NCBI RefSeq assembly: GCF_947179515.1
Contig: NC_067485.1
Coordinates: 77,704,846 to 77,768,845 of the forward strand
DNA: 64,000 nucleotides
Direction: 5' to 3'
From: Apodemus sylvaticus
Taxonomy: Eukaryota; Chordata; Mammalia; Rodentia; Muridae
Shown: positions 10,319 through 20,960 of the stretch, piece after piece
How the letters are laid out: every line of letters begins with the position of its first letter
Numbering within the stretch: position 1 is the first letter of the stretch
Notes under the pieces: model-generated
Seen by the model: only the letters and a program-made list of their open reading frames with translations
Database searches by the model: none
Told to the model about the DNA's origin: nothing
Program-made: the position numbers and the translations under genes

Positions 10319-12140
10319 GATAATAGAATTTCTAACGACTGACATATCCTTAGAAGTCATTATTTTCTATTTGGAAAAATCTTTCCTTTTCCGAAATGTA
10401 TATGACAAATATCATGAAAATATTAGCAGGGAGCAAACTTTCTCATAGAAGTGCCTCAAAGAACCTAAAGGGATGAATTTTTTAGCATTTCTAAAGCATC
10501 ATTTTAATGGCCAATTAGTTAAAATTTTTATTTGACTCACTCCCTTCAGATCAATGATAAATGCACAAGAAAATATCTGTTTTAAAGAATTCACTACATG
10601 ATCAAAACAACATATGATTGCTGCTTCACTTGCCTGACTTTGCAGTAGAGTTGATATTTGGTTTTTCAACCTGCAATAAATAACTTCATCTCTATTCTCT
10701 TATGATTATACCATAATTAACACCAAGGAAGCTGAAATTTAACTATAGATGACAGATATTTATTTAAAATACTTTCTGCTGCATATATTAACATTTTTTT
10801 CTTTCAACTTGTTAAAGTAGCCTTGAGTTCAGCAATGAGATCAGATTCCCAATTTCTGTTGTGTTAGTAGCCCTGTGCCAGAGCAGAATGTGTCATCTCA
10901 GTGAAGGAGCAGCCATATGATGATTGAGTTTGCTGCACTGGGCAAATTAAGTAGGAAGAATGTTATAGAAATGCATGGTTTCCTCTTTCTCCCTGACTAT
11001 CCCCAGATACAAACATAAAGTCATACTCAAGCCAACTTGCAATAATCCATCCCTTGCATTACCAATAGTTGTTTCTCTCTAATGCTACTAGCCCCCATGG
11101 ATTACACACTTACCTTAATGGCTAGCATCAGTAACATATCATATAAATATTTTTCCTATTGAAATGATGTTTCATGAGAAGACAATGTATAAAGCACTGG
11201 GAAATGGTGTAGATTTGTAGATGTGGCCATCAAATGACTAGGATAAATAAATGAGCATTACTCTCTAATTAGGATATAAGTTTTTTTAAAAAAAAATCTG
11301 TCAAATTCCCCATGGCTCCATAGATAAACCATATAACAGAAGACAGCCACCCAAAAGCTTCCTAAACTGCAAAGGGTTTGGAGATAACAAGGCTTGCATA
11401 AATGAGGAACTGGGACTCGGAGAAGTATGGTAGTCACATGGTTCAGCAGTAGCTGAGTCACAGTAGATGACTTTCTCTTTAAACTACATGTATGATCATC
11501 ACTTCCAAAGGAGTAAAACCCCAAAATAATTTGCTATTATTTTACAGGATATTTATATATCCTACAGGACTAAGACTAAGGTCCTATTACTGGACACATT
11601 CCAGTCCTAGGCCAGCAAAGATTCCCCACATTTTCCTGTCTCCTTGACTGCTATAGAAATGTGCTTTCAGAATTATGATGAATAGTCACACCAGTACTTC
11701 AAACTATAAGTATTCAGCAGATAGACTTGTGGTTGACTGGTCCTTTTGCATGGTCACAAGACTCCAGTGGCCACCTGGAAACAACAAACCAAACTCACCT
11801 TTTAGTTAATTCTGATCATTGACTGATTTGATCATGTCTTAATCTTTGCTCTCTACAAATTACCATGAATAGAGCATCATTGCACTTGTTTGGTCCTTGG
11901 CTCCAGGAAGTTTTTCCTTGCAACTTCTCCTCCAAACAAGGGTTAAATAAAATTTCCGAGGTCCTTAAAAATAAGCATCATCTATACAAAGCCCAATAAT
12001 AGTTTGAAATTTGTACTTCTTTACAAAGAAGAGAAAAATCATCAGAATATTCCATATGGTTTCCCCTTTAATATAGCTGGTGAGACTTTCAATATAAAAG
12101 GAATCATGAGGAATTTAGTTAAAGGTAGCATATATAGCAA
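10319..12140. other. Unannotated AT-rich DNA
   Basis: About 1.8 kb with no confident gene or repeat. A faint resemblance to antisense MIR near 11400-11480 is too weak to call. The minus-strand 88-codon frame at 11258-11524 has no recognisable domain. Confidence 0.45.
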
Positions 12141-12203
12141 GGTGGAATATATATATGTGGAATATATATAAAGGTAGAATATATATAAAGGTGGAATATA
12201 TAT
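12141..12203. repeat. Imperfect 15-17 bp tandem repeat
   Basis: Four units of the form ggtggaatatatataaa, with small changes of length and of the third to fourth bases. It is a TA-rich minisatellite. Confidence 0.8.
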
Positions 12204-12369
12204 TTAAGCCTATGCTTAAAATATGACCAGCAATGTTGACAAGTGTCTTTACAGCCAAACTAATAAAGCACCTACCAAATGTTATTTTGTTTATAAAAAT
12301 TAATAATATAATAATAAAAGCTACTATATGAAGGTTGTTCTCATTCTTAGCTCCTAAAGAAAGTTTGAG

Positions 12370-12478
12370 TATGGCTTCATAAGCTTATGATCTCTGCATA
12401 AAGACTGAGGGCAGGAGGATCTTGAGTTCCAAGCCTGCCCGAGCTACAGTAGTAAGACCCTGTCTCAAACAAGCAAAT
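12370..12478 (+). repeat. B1-like SINE, degraded
   Basis: The segment gggcaggaggatcttgagtt, ccaagcctgcccgagctaca and gtaagaccctgtctcaaaca matches the second half of an old B1. The first half is barely recognisable. Confidence 0.6.
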
Positions 12479-12626
12479 CCCTTAAGGGCCTAGGCTTATA
12501 TAAATCCATAAATTATTTTGGGCGATGTGTCCAAAGCTCTGATGAAGAAATCTCGACCCACAGCTATTACCATCAGACAATTTATTCATTGATGAATTCC
12601 TACCTAAATCTACTCTCTCACTTGTT

Positions 12627-12742
12627 CATCCATTGTCCATCCATCCATCCATCCATCCATTCATCTACCCATCCACCTATCCGCACATCCATGCATCCAT
12701 CAATCATCTATCCATCCTTTTATTTATCCACCCATCTGTCCT
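12627..12742. repeat. (CATC)n microsatellite, interrupted
   Basis: Seven clean CATC units at about 12637-12660 are followed by about 80 bp of diverged units. Confidence 0.92.
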
Positions 12743-13711
12743 TTCACTAAAGAATGATAAAAATAGTTACATTACAGTAAAGCAGAAGCTCAGAACTAGG
12801 CAATAGCCACTGCACCATCTGTCTAGATTTCCTGAGTTTTCAGAGAAAATAAACCATTTAGAACACCATATAGAGGCTAACCTCCATCCCATCTGAATTC
12901 TTGATGGCACCTATGGGTAGTATAATGGTCTGAAAATGTTTGACACCAGGGGAAAAAAACTGCTGTTAACAATGTATGAAGATCCCAGGCAAGGCTACAG
13001 ATACTTCCATCATGAAACTTGCCTCCAGGCCAGACAAGGAGGAACAGAGATTTCCAAAATGTAGATCTATTTTTAAACCTAAGAAGATAGAAATTAAATA
13101 CTGCTCTTAAGAAGATAGAAATTAAATACTGCTTTCCTGTCATTTTTTCAGCCTCATCCTGACTTGCAAACTAGAGATTATAAAAGTTAGAAAGGCCAAC
13201 GAACAGCTTCGATACAAGCAGCACTGCAGATCCTCCATCACTGACAGGCTGCTTGCTTAATCACCAACAGAAGTTTGGTCTGACACATTGATTTAACACT
13301 TCTTTAAGATTCTGCTTTGTTCTATCTTCTCCTTGTTTTGAAAATCTCAGAAGAGAGCATCTACTGGAAGACCAAGGCCACTGCTTTATTATCATATGGA
13401 AACCATGTAAAATATATTCTAGGCCAATGCACAGTCATGAATTGAATAATTGACATACTTGACTTAAAATCTCTTCTATAGAGTGGAAGACCCTAAGAGT
13501 CTAAAACATTTTGTACCTAATAGCGTCAGCTCATCGCTCATGGTAGCATTCATCCTGAGGAATTGTTTTCCTGTGTAGATTAAAATGCAGACTGAGCTAA
13601 CGGGCTTCAAGATTTTTCTCTGAGTATGAAAGCAGGTGGTTGTTTAGTAAATGTTCAGCTCCTTCGGGTTTGTAAGTCAGTGAGAATGCCACGCTCATCC
13701 TCATTTGTCTG
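12743..13711. other. Unannotated DNA with a short tandem duplication
   Basis: No gene recognised. The only structure is a 28-bp direct duplication at 13080-13135. The 88-codon minus frame at 12877-13143 crosses it and has no domain. Confidence 0.45.
13080..13135. repeat. 28-bp tandem duplication
   Basis: Two adjacent copies (13080-13107 and 13108-13135) of a unit that starts taagaagatagaaattaaat; they differ at a single base. It looks like a recent replication-slippage event. Confidence 0.9.
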
Positions 13712-14048
13712 CACTGTTAGATTCTCTGCCTGGGACGCCTTCCAACTTCTGCTCCCTTCCTCCTCACACCCCTTACTTGTACATCAAGACTCCTTCAACT
13801 GCTGTGCCCCTCTGATGAACTTCCCCAATTACTGTCTTCTTCACCTACGAGGTGAGACGTAGGTTTCTTCCTGACATTTCCAAAGAAAGCTCAATCTTCC
13901 TTGACAGCAGCAGCATGACTCACTGTTCTTACGCAGTGGTCTAACCCTACAATTTTGAGTGTTTTGAAGACAGCAAGCGTTTTATGGACCTTTGAGTTTC
14001 TATGACTAGCACGGTAGACAATAAATATTTGCTGGATTGATAGACATT
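13712..14048 (+). mobile_element. LINE/L2 3' region (ancient)
   Basis: The segment ctctgcctgggacgccttcc with catcaagactccttcaactg resembles the L2 3' UTR. The end has gaagacagcaagcgttttat, gactagcacggtagacaata and aatatttgctggattgatag, which match the usual L2 ending (gcctggcaca-tagta, AATAAATATTTG). L2 was inactive long before rodents arose, so this is an old fossil. Orientation is inferred from the AATAAA end. Confidence 0.55.
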
Positions 14049-14310
14049 AAAATAAAATTTGCTGTGTAAGTCTGGATCTAATGATGATTCTTGGACAGTT
14101 TCGGAGAGTGGGGAGCTATTTAAATGGCAGCGTGTTTGCCTTAATTCAACTTCCATCCCCAATTCATCCCACAAGCAAACTGGTTCCATTGGAGCCACCG
14201 GCCGGCTGCCCATCCATTGTTGGGCCATCTTTCTTTTCCTCCATACTACCTATCCCATCTGCTTGGTTTTGAATAGCAATGAGAATCTGGTTAGTTCTAT
14301 GAATATGGTA

Positions 14311-14625
14311 TGTGATGGTTTGTATATGCTTAGCCCAAGGAGTGGCACTGTTGGGAGGTGTGGCCTTGGCGGAGTGGGTGTGGCCTTGTGGGTGTGGGCT
14401 TTAATACCCTCATCCTAGCTACCTGGAAGTCAGTCTTCCACTATCAGTCTTCAGATGAAGATGTAGAACTCCCATCTCTGCCTGACTAGATGCTGCCATG
14501 TTCCTGCCTTGATGATCATAGACTGAACCTTTGATCTTGTAAGCCAGCTCCAATTAAATGTTGTTCTTATAAGAGTTGCCTTGTTCCTAGTATCTTTTCA
14601 CAGCAGTAAAACCCTAACTAAGACA
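14311..14625 (+). mobile_element. Solo LTR, ERVL-MaLR (MT/ORR1 group)
   Basis: Well preserved, running from tgtgatggtttgtatatgct to accctaactaagaca, with the terminal TG...CA of LTRs. Internal landmarks are agtggcactgttgggaggtg, gtgggctttaataccctcat, cagatgaagatgtagaactc and the polyadenylation region caattaaatgttgttctt. The length of 315 bp suits a MaLR LTR. The flanking 5-mers differ (tggta and tgaca), so no clear target-site duplication remains. Confidence 0.8.
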
Positions 14626-14748
14626 TGACATTATTCTCTTTATGGAGAAAGAAACATTTTCAATCAAGTGAATGATAGAATGAGAGAACCAGTGGTTACA
14701 CATTGTTCTCTGACTCCCAAACGCCCACTGTGAAATGCATCTACATGA

Positions 14749-14784
14749 ACACACACACACACACATACATACACACACACACAT
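14749..14784. repeat. (CA)n microsatellite
   Basis: CA units interrupted by atacat; it lies between two LTRs. Confidence 0.92.
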
Positions 14785-14962
14785 GCATAAATACTTATGC
14801 TCACAGGCGTGCAAATAAAGAAATATTTTTTAAGTTTAATTCATATAGATCACCCTATACTGTATCAGGTCTCACTCTCTCTTCCTTCATTCACTCCACT
14901 TTAATATTTTCAAATGCTTACAAGTTTCATAGTAAAACCACTTAAGAGGAGGTCACTGTCCG

Positions 14963-15350
14963 TGCTAGGTAGTCTTACATCAACTTGACACAAACTAGAA
15001 TTGTCTGAAAGGAAGGAGCCTCAATTGATAAAAATGCATCTAAAAGATCCGTAAAGCATTTTCTTAATTAGTGATTGATACAGGAAGGCCCAGTCCATTG
15101 TGGGTGGGACCACCCTGGGTTGGTACCCCTGGGTTCTATAAGAAAGCAGGCTGAGCAAGCTATGGGGAGCAAGCCAGCAAGCAGCACTCCTCCATGACCT
15201 CTGCATCAGCTTCTGCCTTTAGGTTTCTGTCCAGTTTGAGTTCTGTCCCTGACTGTGATATGGAAGTGCAAGCCAAATAAACTCTGTCCTCCATGACTTG
15301 CTTTTTGGTCAAAGTGTTTTGTTGTAGCCATAGAAACCCTAACTAAGACA
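14963..15350 (+). mobile_element. Solo LTR, second MaLR type
   Basis: Starts tgctaggtagtcttacatca with acttgacacaaactagaa and ends ccctaactaagaca. It contains ttagtgattgatacaggaag, gggttctataagaaagcagg (TATA-like), gagcaagccagcaagcagca and the polyadenylation signal in gccaaataaactctgtcc. It belongs to a different subfamily from the LTR 340 bp upstream. Confidence 0.78.
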
Positions 15351-15585
15351 CTGGCTTTATTTCTGATTCTGAATAGCTACAAACAACTTAATGGCACATG
15401 ACCAACAAATGGTTGACTCATTGAGTCATTAATTCGTTCAGTTGTAAGTCAACAGGATCCTACAAAGAAATTTTAGGAAACAAGAAGTCTGCTAGACAGA
15501 GGGAGAATAGCACAGAGTGTGCTTCTCTTGCATTTCAAGGATATTTGTGAAGGCCTGGGATTGCTGAGTTTTTTGTTTAGATATT
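15351..15585. other. Unannotated spacer
   Basis: Nothing recognised between the LTR and the following SINE. Confidence 0.5.
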
Positions 15586-15800
15586 TTATTGTATTTTAGG
15601 ACTAGGTCTTATGTATCCCACCTTGGTCATATAATGACTATATAGCCAGGGATAGTCCTTATCGTCTAACCCTTTGTCTCCACCTCCTTAGGGCTAAGAT
15701 TATAGGCATGCATCACTACATCTCATTTCTGGGGATAGAAGTCAGGACTCCATGCACACTAGGCATGCACACTTTGCCAGTTTATCTCTGTCTCCAGCTC
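15586..15800 (-). repeat. B4-type SINE, antisense
   Basis: B1-like half first on the + strand (ggactaggtcttatgtatcc, ctccacctccttagggctaa, gattataggcatgcatcact), then the ID-like tRNA half in reverse (caggactccatgcacactag, gcatgcacactttgccag). This order is that of an antisense B4, which is an ID-B1 fusion. Confidence 0.7.
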
Positions 15801-16967
15801 TTTCCAAGTTACTACTGGAGATAAATTCTTTCCCTTTCTCTCTAAGTATTGCCCAGTGGTGTTCTTATGATACGGATGGAGAAAATGGGACTGCGGGTGA
15901 GTCTTACCAGCCACTTAACTCTGCCAATCATTTTGTTCACTAAGTCTCAAAGCCAAACTGACTAGTTGGAAATCCACAGTACCCAACAGACACAGTGTCT
16001 TCTGGGTGGCAGCTTGCCTTAGGCAGGGATGTGACAACCAGACTGAAGATGTCTTTCTAGCAGGGAGCGAGTGGGAAAAATGAAACAAGTAGACAGAGAA
16101 AATGTTTATTGAAATGCAAATGCATCCTTTGTGTGTGTTCCTTGGCTCTTTTGAAATAGAAAATCTGTCTGAGGACTGCAGCCCTCCAGATGCCACCCTC
16201 CCCTCTTGACTAATTTCTACCATGACACATGGCACTAATAAACAACATATAAGAAATTTGAAGAGGATGGACCTTACTTTTTTTTAATGCACACTTCTTT
16301 CTAAAATAGCAGCCAGAATAGTTTAAGTCTCCAGAAGTAAATTAACATTGGATCAAAACCACAGCCCTTTCCTCTGGACCCGCCCCCCCTCCCCCATCCT
16401 GTACAGGAAGCATTTGGTGGGGCACTTGTTGAGCTGTGGGAGCCTGGCCTGCCATCTGACCCTGGTACTGTCATTCCACATGGGCTGCCTGTCAGGCAGA
16501 GTCTTCTGAGGGAACAAGGACATTGCTCATCTGCATCCCTGGCAAACTGCAGTTGCTGGCACATCCCTTTGAGTGATGCAGCTAGGCAAGTTCTCTTGAA
16601 ATGTAAAAGACTTCTAAAAGCTTCAGCCCTCACAGGGTAACACTTGCTGTCACACGGAGCAGAGCTGGGAGAGGACACAGGAGCATCTAGACATCCCAAG
16701 GGGATGAGCCTTTTACAGAGTCAGATTTCTAACTATGAAGTCATTCTTGTAAGGATGAATTGCTTTAACAGTTGGACCAGAGTTTTAAAGATTCCTCTGT
16801 TTCAGACTTTATCTTTTTGTCTGATGTGCTCAATTAAGGGATGCTACAAGTAATGGGTTGTAAGAAATAAGATCTCATTAGTGACCCCAATGGAGTTACC
16901 TTTAGAAGAGAACAGAGCATCTTTGCTCCTTGTTTACCTTATGTCTTCTTTAGTTGTTTAAAGCATG
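15801..16967. other. Unannotated unique DNA
   Basis: Includes a somewhat GC-richer patch at about 16340-16690. The 132-codon minus frame at 16301-16699 and the 106-codon frame at 15915-16235 have no recognised domain, and no good splice sites flank them. Confidence 0.45.
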
Positions 16968-17139
16968 TGGGCCAGGCTAGACTTGGTAGCCAAAGATAAC
17001 CTTCAATTTCTGATCCACTGGGCTTTGCCTCCCCAATGCTGGGATTGCTCCCACTCCCAGGTTGTGTGCTGTGTATCAGAGAGCCCAGGGCTTCCTGAGG
17101 GTAAGCAAGCACCCTACCAACTGAGCTGCAGCCTCAGCT
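16968..17139 (-). repeat. B4-type SINE, antisense
   Basis: ggccaggctagacttggtag, cttcaatttctgatccactg, gcctccccaatgctgggatt, then the ID head in reverse (gcaagcaccctaccaactga followed by gctgcagcctcagc). Confidence 0.75.
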
Positions 17140-17525
17140 GTTTACCCTGTGTCTTAATGCACCCTCTGAGAATTCTAAATCGCATCAGCCTTAAGTGGCA
17201 ATTTCATAACCCCCATTTGCATCTAGAGCCTTTGACACAGCTACAATTTAATGGGTTATAAATACTATAAATAATGGGCTGTAAATCACAACCTCTTCCA
17301 GTCTGCAGTCAGAAATAATCTCTCTTCTGTCCTGAAAAGGCTAATTTCTTGCATATTATTTTGTCCTTAAGGTAAAGAAAAAATGCAATAAAATGGGCAT
17401 CCTTCTCTCTCCTACCCCACATAGCCGATACCTAAACTTTGCCTTTGTTTTCGACCAGGTGACAGGGGAGGTTTCCCTAGAGCAGAAGGTTTTTCTACAG
17501 GCTGCAGTAGAGGCATTCTTTATAC
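17140..17525. other. Unannotated unique DNA
   Basis: No feature recognised. It precedes an A-run and a long CT microsatellite. Confidence 0.5.
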
Positions 17526-17538
17526 AAAAAAAAAAAAA

Positions 17539-17602
<64 letters not shown>
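17526..17602. repeat. A-run plus (CT)n microsatellite
   Basis: Fifteen As, then about 60 bp of CT repeat. The overlapping frames rich in SLSLSL or REREREE are repeat artefacts. Confidence 0.97.
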
Positions 17603-17606
<4 letters not shown>

Positions 17607-17855
17607 TCCATGATAAATAGAATCTGTACTGCCTGACACTGGTGAACAATGGGTGAAATGGATATTAGAAAAATCTCATTTATCTTCTGCTTTATTTCTT
17701 GATAGGGGTCCTTGTCACTCGGACTATTGTGTGACCAGCCCTGGAAAGGGCATCTCATTAGTTTTTCTTATCAAGATTGCAAGGTCCTTTGAAACACCAA
17801 AGCACTTACATTTTAGATTCAATTAGGAGAGACTGCATGGTGAGTGCATGAACAG

Positions 17856-17863
17856 GTGTGTGT

Positions 17864-17895
<32 letters not shown>
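17856..17895. repeat. (GT)n microsatellite
   Basis: About 19 GT units with one early interruption. Confidence 0.95.
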
Positions 17896-17896
<1 letters not shown>

Positions 17897-19033
17897 ATGC
17901 AGAAGTGAAGGTTTGTACCTTAGAGAATCTATTTTAATACAGAGAAGTGTCTGCTGGAATGTCCTGGGCTCAGTTTCTACCAGGCTTCAACCTAACCCTG
18001 CATGCTATAAGTATTTCTAGGCAGGCTGTACATGTCGGCTCTTACCAGGTCCCCTGATCTGTCAGAGGTAGCATCAGTCTGGGTAAAGAGGCAAATCAGG
18101 CCGTCATCAGGGAAGTCACTGATGTGTGGCTATCTCTACTGGAGTAGTGTGTTTCCAAGTTCTAACAAGAGCCTTCTCTTGGCTCTAGAAATTTCTGGCA
18201 AGTACCCTGCCTGGCCTTCTTGACTCACTCACATGCAGTGGGCTGCTCTGACTTTAGAAAGGTTCGCAGCTGCCACCCTGACGACTGGGAAAATGTCAAC
18301 AAATCATAGTGATTTAAAATATATCAGATGGAATTGGAGTTGCTTGCATCATTTCAGAACTCCTAGTGGCAGACATGTGAGCTGAAACAACTGGACATCA
18401 GGGCCCATTTTGGCAAATTTAGCCAATACACTCAGAGAAATCTCCTCTCCTGGAACAGCTACAAAGTCCCAAATAAAAATATCCTTCCAGGCTGTTGAAT
18501 AGTCTTTTGGGCATAGTGGTCTCTTGTGGGAGCACAGGAAAGCTTTCAGGGCAGCAGGGTGCCATGGTGCTCACTTACTGAGTGGTTATAGGATGCTAGT
18601 AGCCAGCAGGACTGGATGCTTCTTTATGGGATGCTTCTCCCTGGTGAATGGACACTGTGGAGAAGGACAACCCATTTGGAGAAGCTGGTTGAGTTCTTGG
18701 CAAGTCTGCAGTTTGCTATCCTCCATCCACATAGGCTTTGAAGGGACACCAGCTCTCAAGAGACATCATCAAGCACTTGTGACAATCGTGGTTTAGCAAA
18801 CATCAGCGGCTTCATAGCCCCAAGATTGCAGAGGTTGTGCTGTTCAGTGTATCACCCCTACATCTGGTAGGTACCTGTAGAACAGGTAACAGGTAGTCAA
18901 TCAGTTCCTGAATGGATATATGATTGAACATAGAGAAGACATATCATCTAAACCTCTTCATTGTCAAACAGAAATTCCAATTTAAGACGTGAAAGCAGGC
19001 AGGGGAATGCTCTCTTGACACAGCATTCACAAT
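17896..19033. other. Unannotated unique DNA
   Basis: More than 1.1 kb with no recognised repeat. The + frames at 18032-18223 and 18524-18796 lack domains. Confidence 0.45.
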
Positions 19034-19345
19034 GCCAGAATGAGAACCTGAACTTGGATCCTCAGTACTTAAGAAACAATCTGAATGGGATATGCACCTA
19101 GAATCCCAGCTCCGGAAGTTCCTTTGGGTTGATTAGCCAGCCAGACTAGCAGAATCTGGGAGCTCCAGGTTTGGTTCAGGAAAATTTCTATCCTCTCTTT
19201 CTCCTCTCCCTTCTCTTTCTTAAATGAATAGATAAATATATAAATAGGATGGAGAGAAATTGAAGGAAGGAACCCAACATGACCTCTGGCCTCCACATAC
19301 ATGCACATACATACACACAAATGTGCATGCATCTATACCCCACAC
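19034..19345 (+). repeat. B4/RSINE1-type SINE
   Basis: gaacctgaacttggatcctc (B-box region), tgcacctagaatcccagctc, ttagccagccagactagcag, ctgggagctccaggtttggt and a CA-rich end (catgacctctggcctccaca). A low-complexity stretch rich in TC and ATA separates the two halves. Confidence 0.7.
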
Positions 19346-20305
19346 AACGATTTTATAAAGTCATGACATTGAATAACTATGCCCTGATTTTGCATTTTGT
19401 TGGTCAAGTCATCTCCAGGACATGAACTTGCAGTGGCTTCCATTTATCCCTGAGTGACGAGGGTTGGGTATTTTGACCTTTGCAATGGGGCTCACCATAA
19501 TCCCATGAGTTAGAATCTGAAGAGCTTGACATTTTATTCTGTCTAAACATATAAATTCTGAGCTGAGAGCTACTGCAGGGGGTTGCTCAAAGTGTCAAGG
19601 CATATGATGACCATAATTCCCTCAAGACAGACTATCTGAGACTTCTCAAGCTTTTTGAGCACCCACAGACAAAAGACTATAGAGAATAGGACAAGTCAGA
19701 CTCAAGGGAGGACAGACAGGAAACTTCCAGAACTAGAATTTAACCTACTTAACAATATTCCCAAAAGCCTAACAGTTTTGTGTGAACAGAGACAAAATAA
19801 GAAATTTAGTCAGACCATTCCCATAGCAGCTATGTGGAGAGTTGATTTCTAATTAGGGTTCTCCCAGTAAACAGGGCTTCATCATACATCACCTGAAGTG
19901 GGGTTGCTTGGTTTCCTCTGCTGTGTCACTCAGCCCTTAGCATGTTCCCCTGTCATTTAGCTTTGTCTCTTTCCATCACTACAACCCTTGATGGTGTTAA
20001 ATATGATCTCAGTCACATCCCTCTTCATGCATAATTAAGAACTGGATTAGATGCTTTGAAAATGAAAATCGCTGCTGTAACTTCGAGGCTAGAAAAATTA
20101 TCCAAATCCAGTATTACTTCCTGGGTTTTCTTTCATGGAATATTTATGACAAGCTGTGATAAAATATTGATCCAGGATGTTCTGACTAGAAGCAGGTGTC
20201 ACCGAGGGGCCACAGCCTAGTGTGGTACTCAGGGGGGGACATTGCTCTAAAGCATCAGCTGTGTGTCTTATTGAGGTTATGACCTCGACAGTTTTGGACT
20301 TGCAG
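19346..20305. other. Unannotated unique DNA
   Basis: No gene or repeat called. The segment at about 20000-20200 is AT-rich with TAATTAA-type motifs and could be conserved noncoding DNA, but that cannot be judged from one sequence. Confidence 0.4.
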
Positions 20306-20360
20306 TGAAGAGACTGAGCCCAGAAAAGTAAGTGATTTGCCCTGTGCTAATGGCTTCTGC
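20306..20360 (-). repeat. MIR fragment, antisense
   Basis: agagactgagcccagaaaag followed by taagtgatttgccctgtgc resembles the reverse complement of the MIR core (actgaggcccagagaggtta, agtgacttgccc). It is short and diverged. Confidence 0.4.
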
Positions 20361-20589
20361 TGCCCTTGAGGGAGCCACATGGCTCACACTTCCCGCCTGC
20401 TTTTCAACAACCCCCTTGTGGCTGCCAGGTCTGGAAAAACAGAGCATTCTCCCACGCCCCATTTTTGCCTTTATGAAGAAGTCACTGGAGCTTGTCTGAC
20501 TGACCTCACCTTAGATTCAATCCTAATTCCTGGATTTGACTAGCAGAGTCCAAGCTCATTGCCTGCTATAAGACTCTGGCGAGGCTCCC

Positions 20590-20960
20590 TGAGGGAATGA
20601 TGCGGAGCCGGGAATCGATTACAAAAGCAAGAGGAATTTAGTGTTCCAACATGTTGGGGTCGCCCTGCACATGGTGGGAGAGAGAGAATGACCATGCCCA
20701 GACCATCCAGAGAGCCTTTGCACAGTTGTCAGGGCAGCCGCCATTAGGCACAATGTGATTGGCAGAACAGTGTGACTTTTAAACTGATGGGTCTTTAGGG
20801 AAAGAGGATCAGTGGTCGGCTCTGGGAAGGTGGCAGGTGGTTGGTCCCTGATCCCTGTGGTCTAAGGAATGTAATTTAGCCCCTCCCTTCCAGAGGGGAG
20901 GGGTGCCTATGTTCTTTAGGACCTTTCTCTTCCAGGAGGGGATAGGTCTGGTGGGATTTT
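20590..20960 (-). mobile_element. Possible ERV LTR, antisense, family unassigned
   Basis: The segment tacaaaagcaagaggaattt, then ccaacatgttggggtcgccc, resembles the reverse complement of an ERV LTR R/U5 region around a mutated AATAAA. Further on, gtgattggcagaacagtgtg and a C/G-rich block resemble U3 wording. I cannot name the family. It contains an 8-bp inverted repeat at 20880-20903. Confidence 0.3.

Noticed and set aside
11400..11480. Weak resemblance to antisense MIR
   Set aside because: Only a few short blocks match; not enough to annotate.
16301..16699. 132-codon minus-strand frame in a GC-richer patch
   Set aside because: No domain, no splice sites and low-complexity Gly/Ser near the end; chance is the simpler reading.
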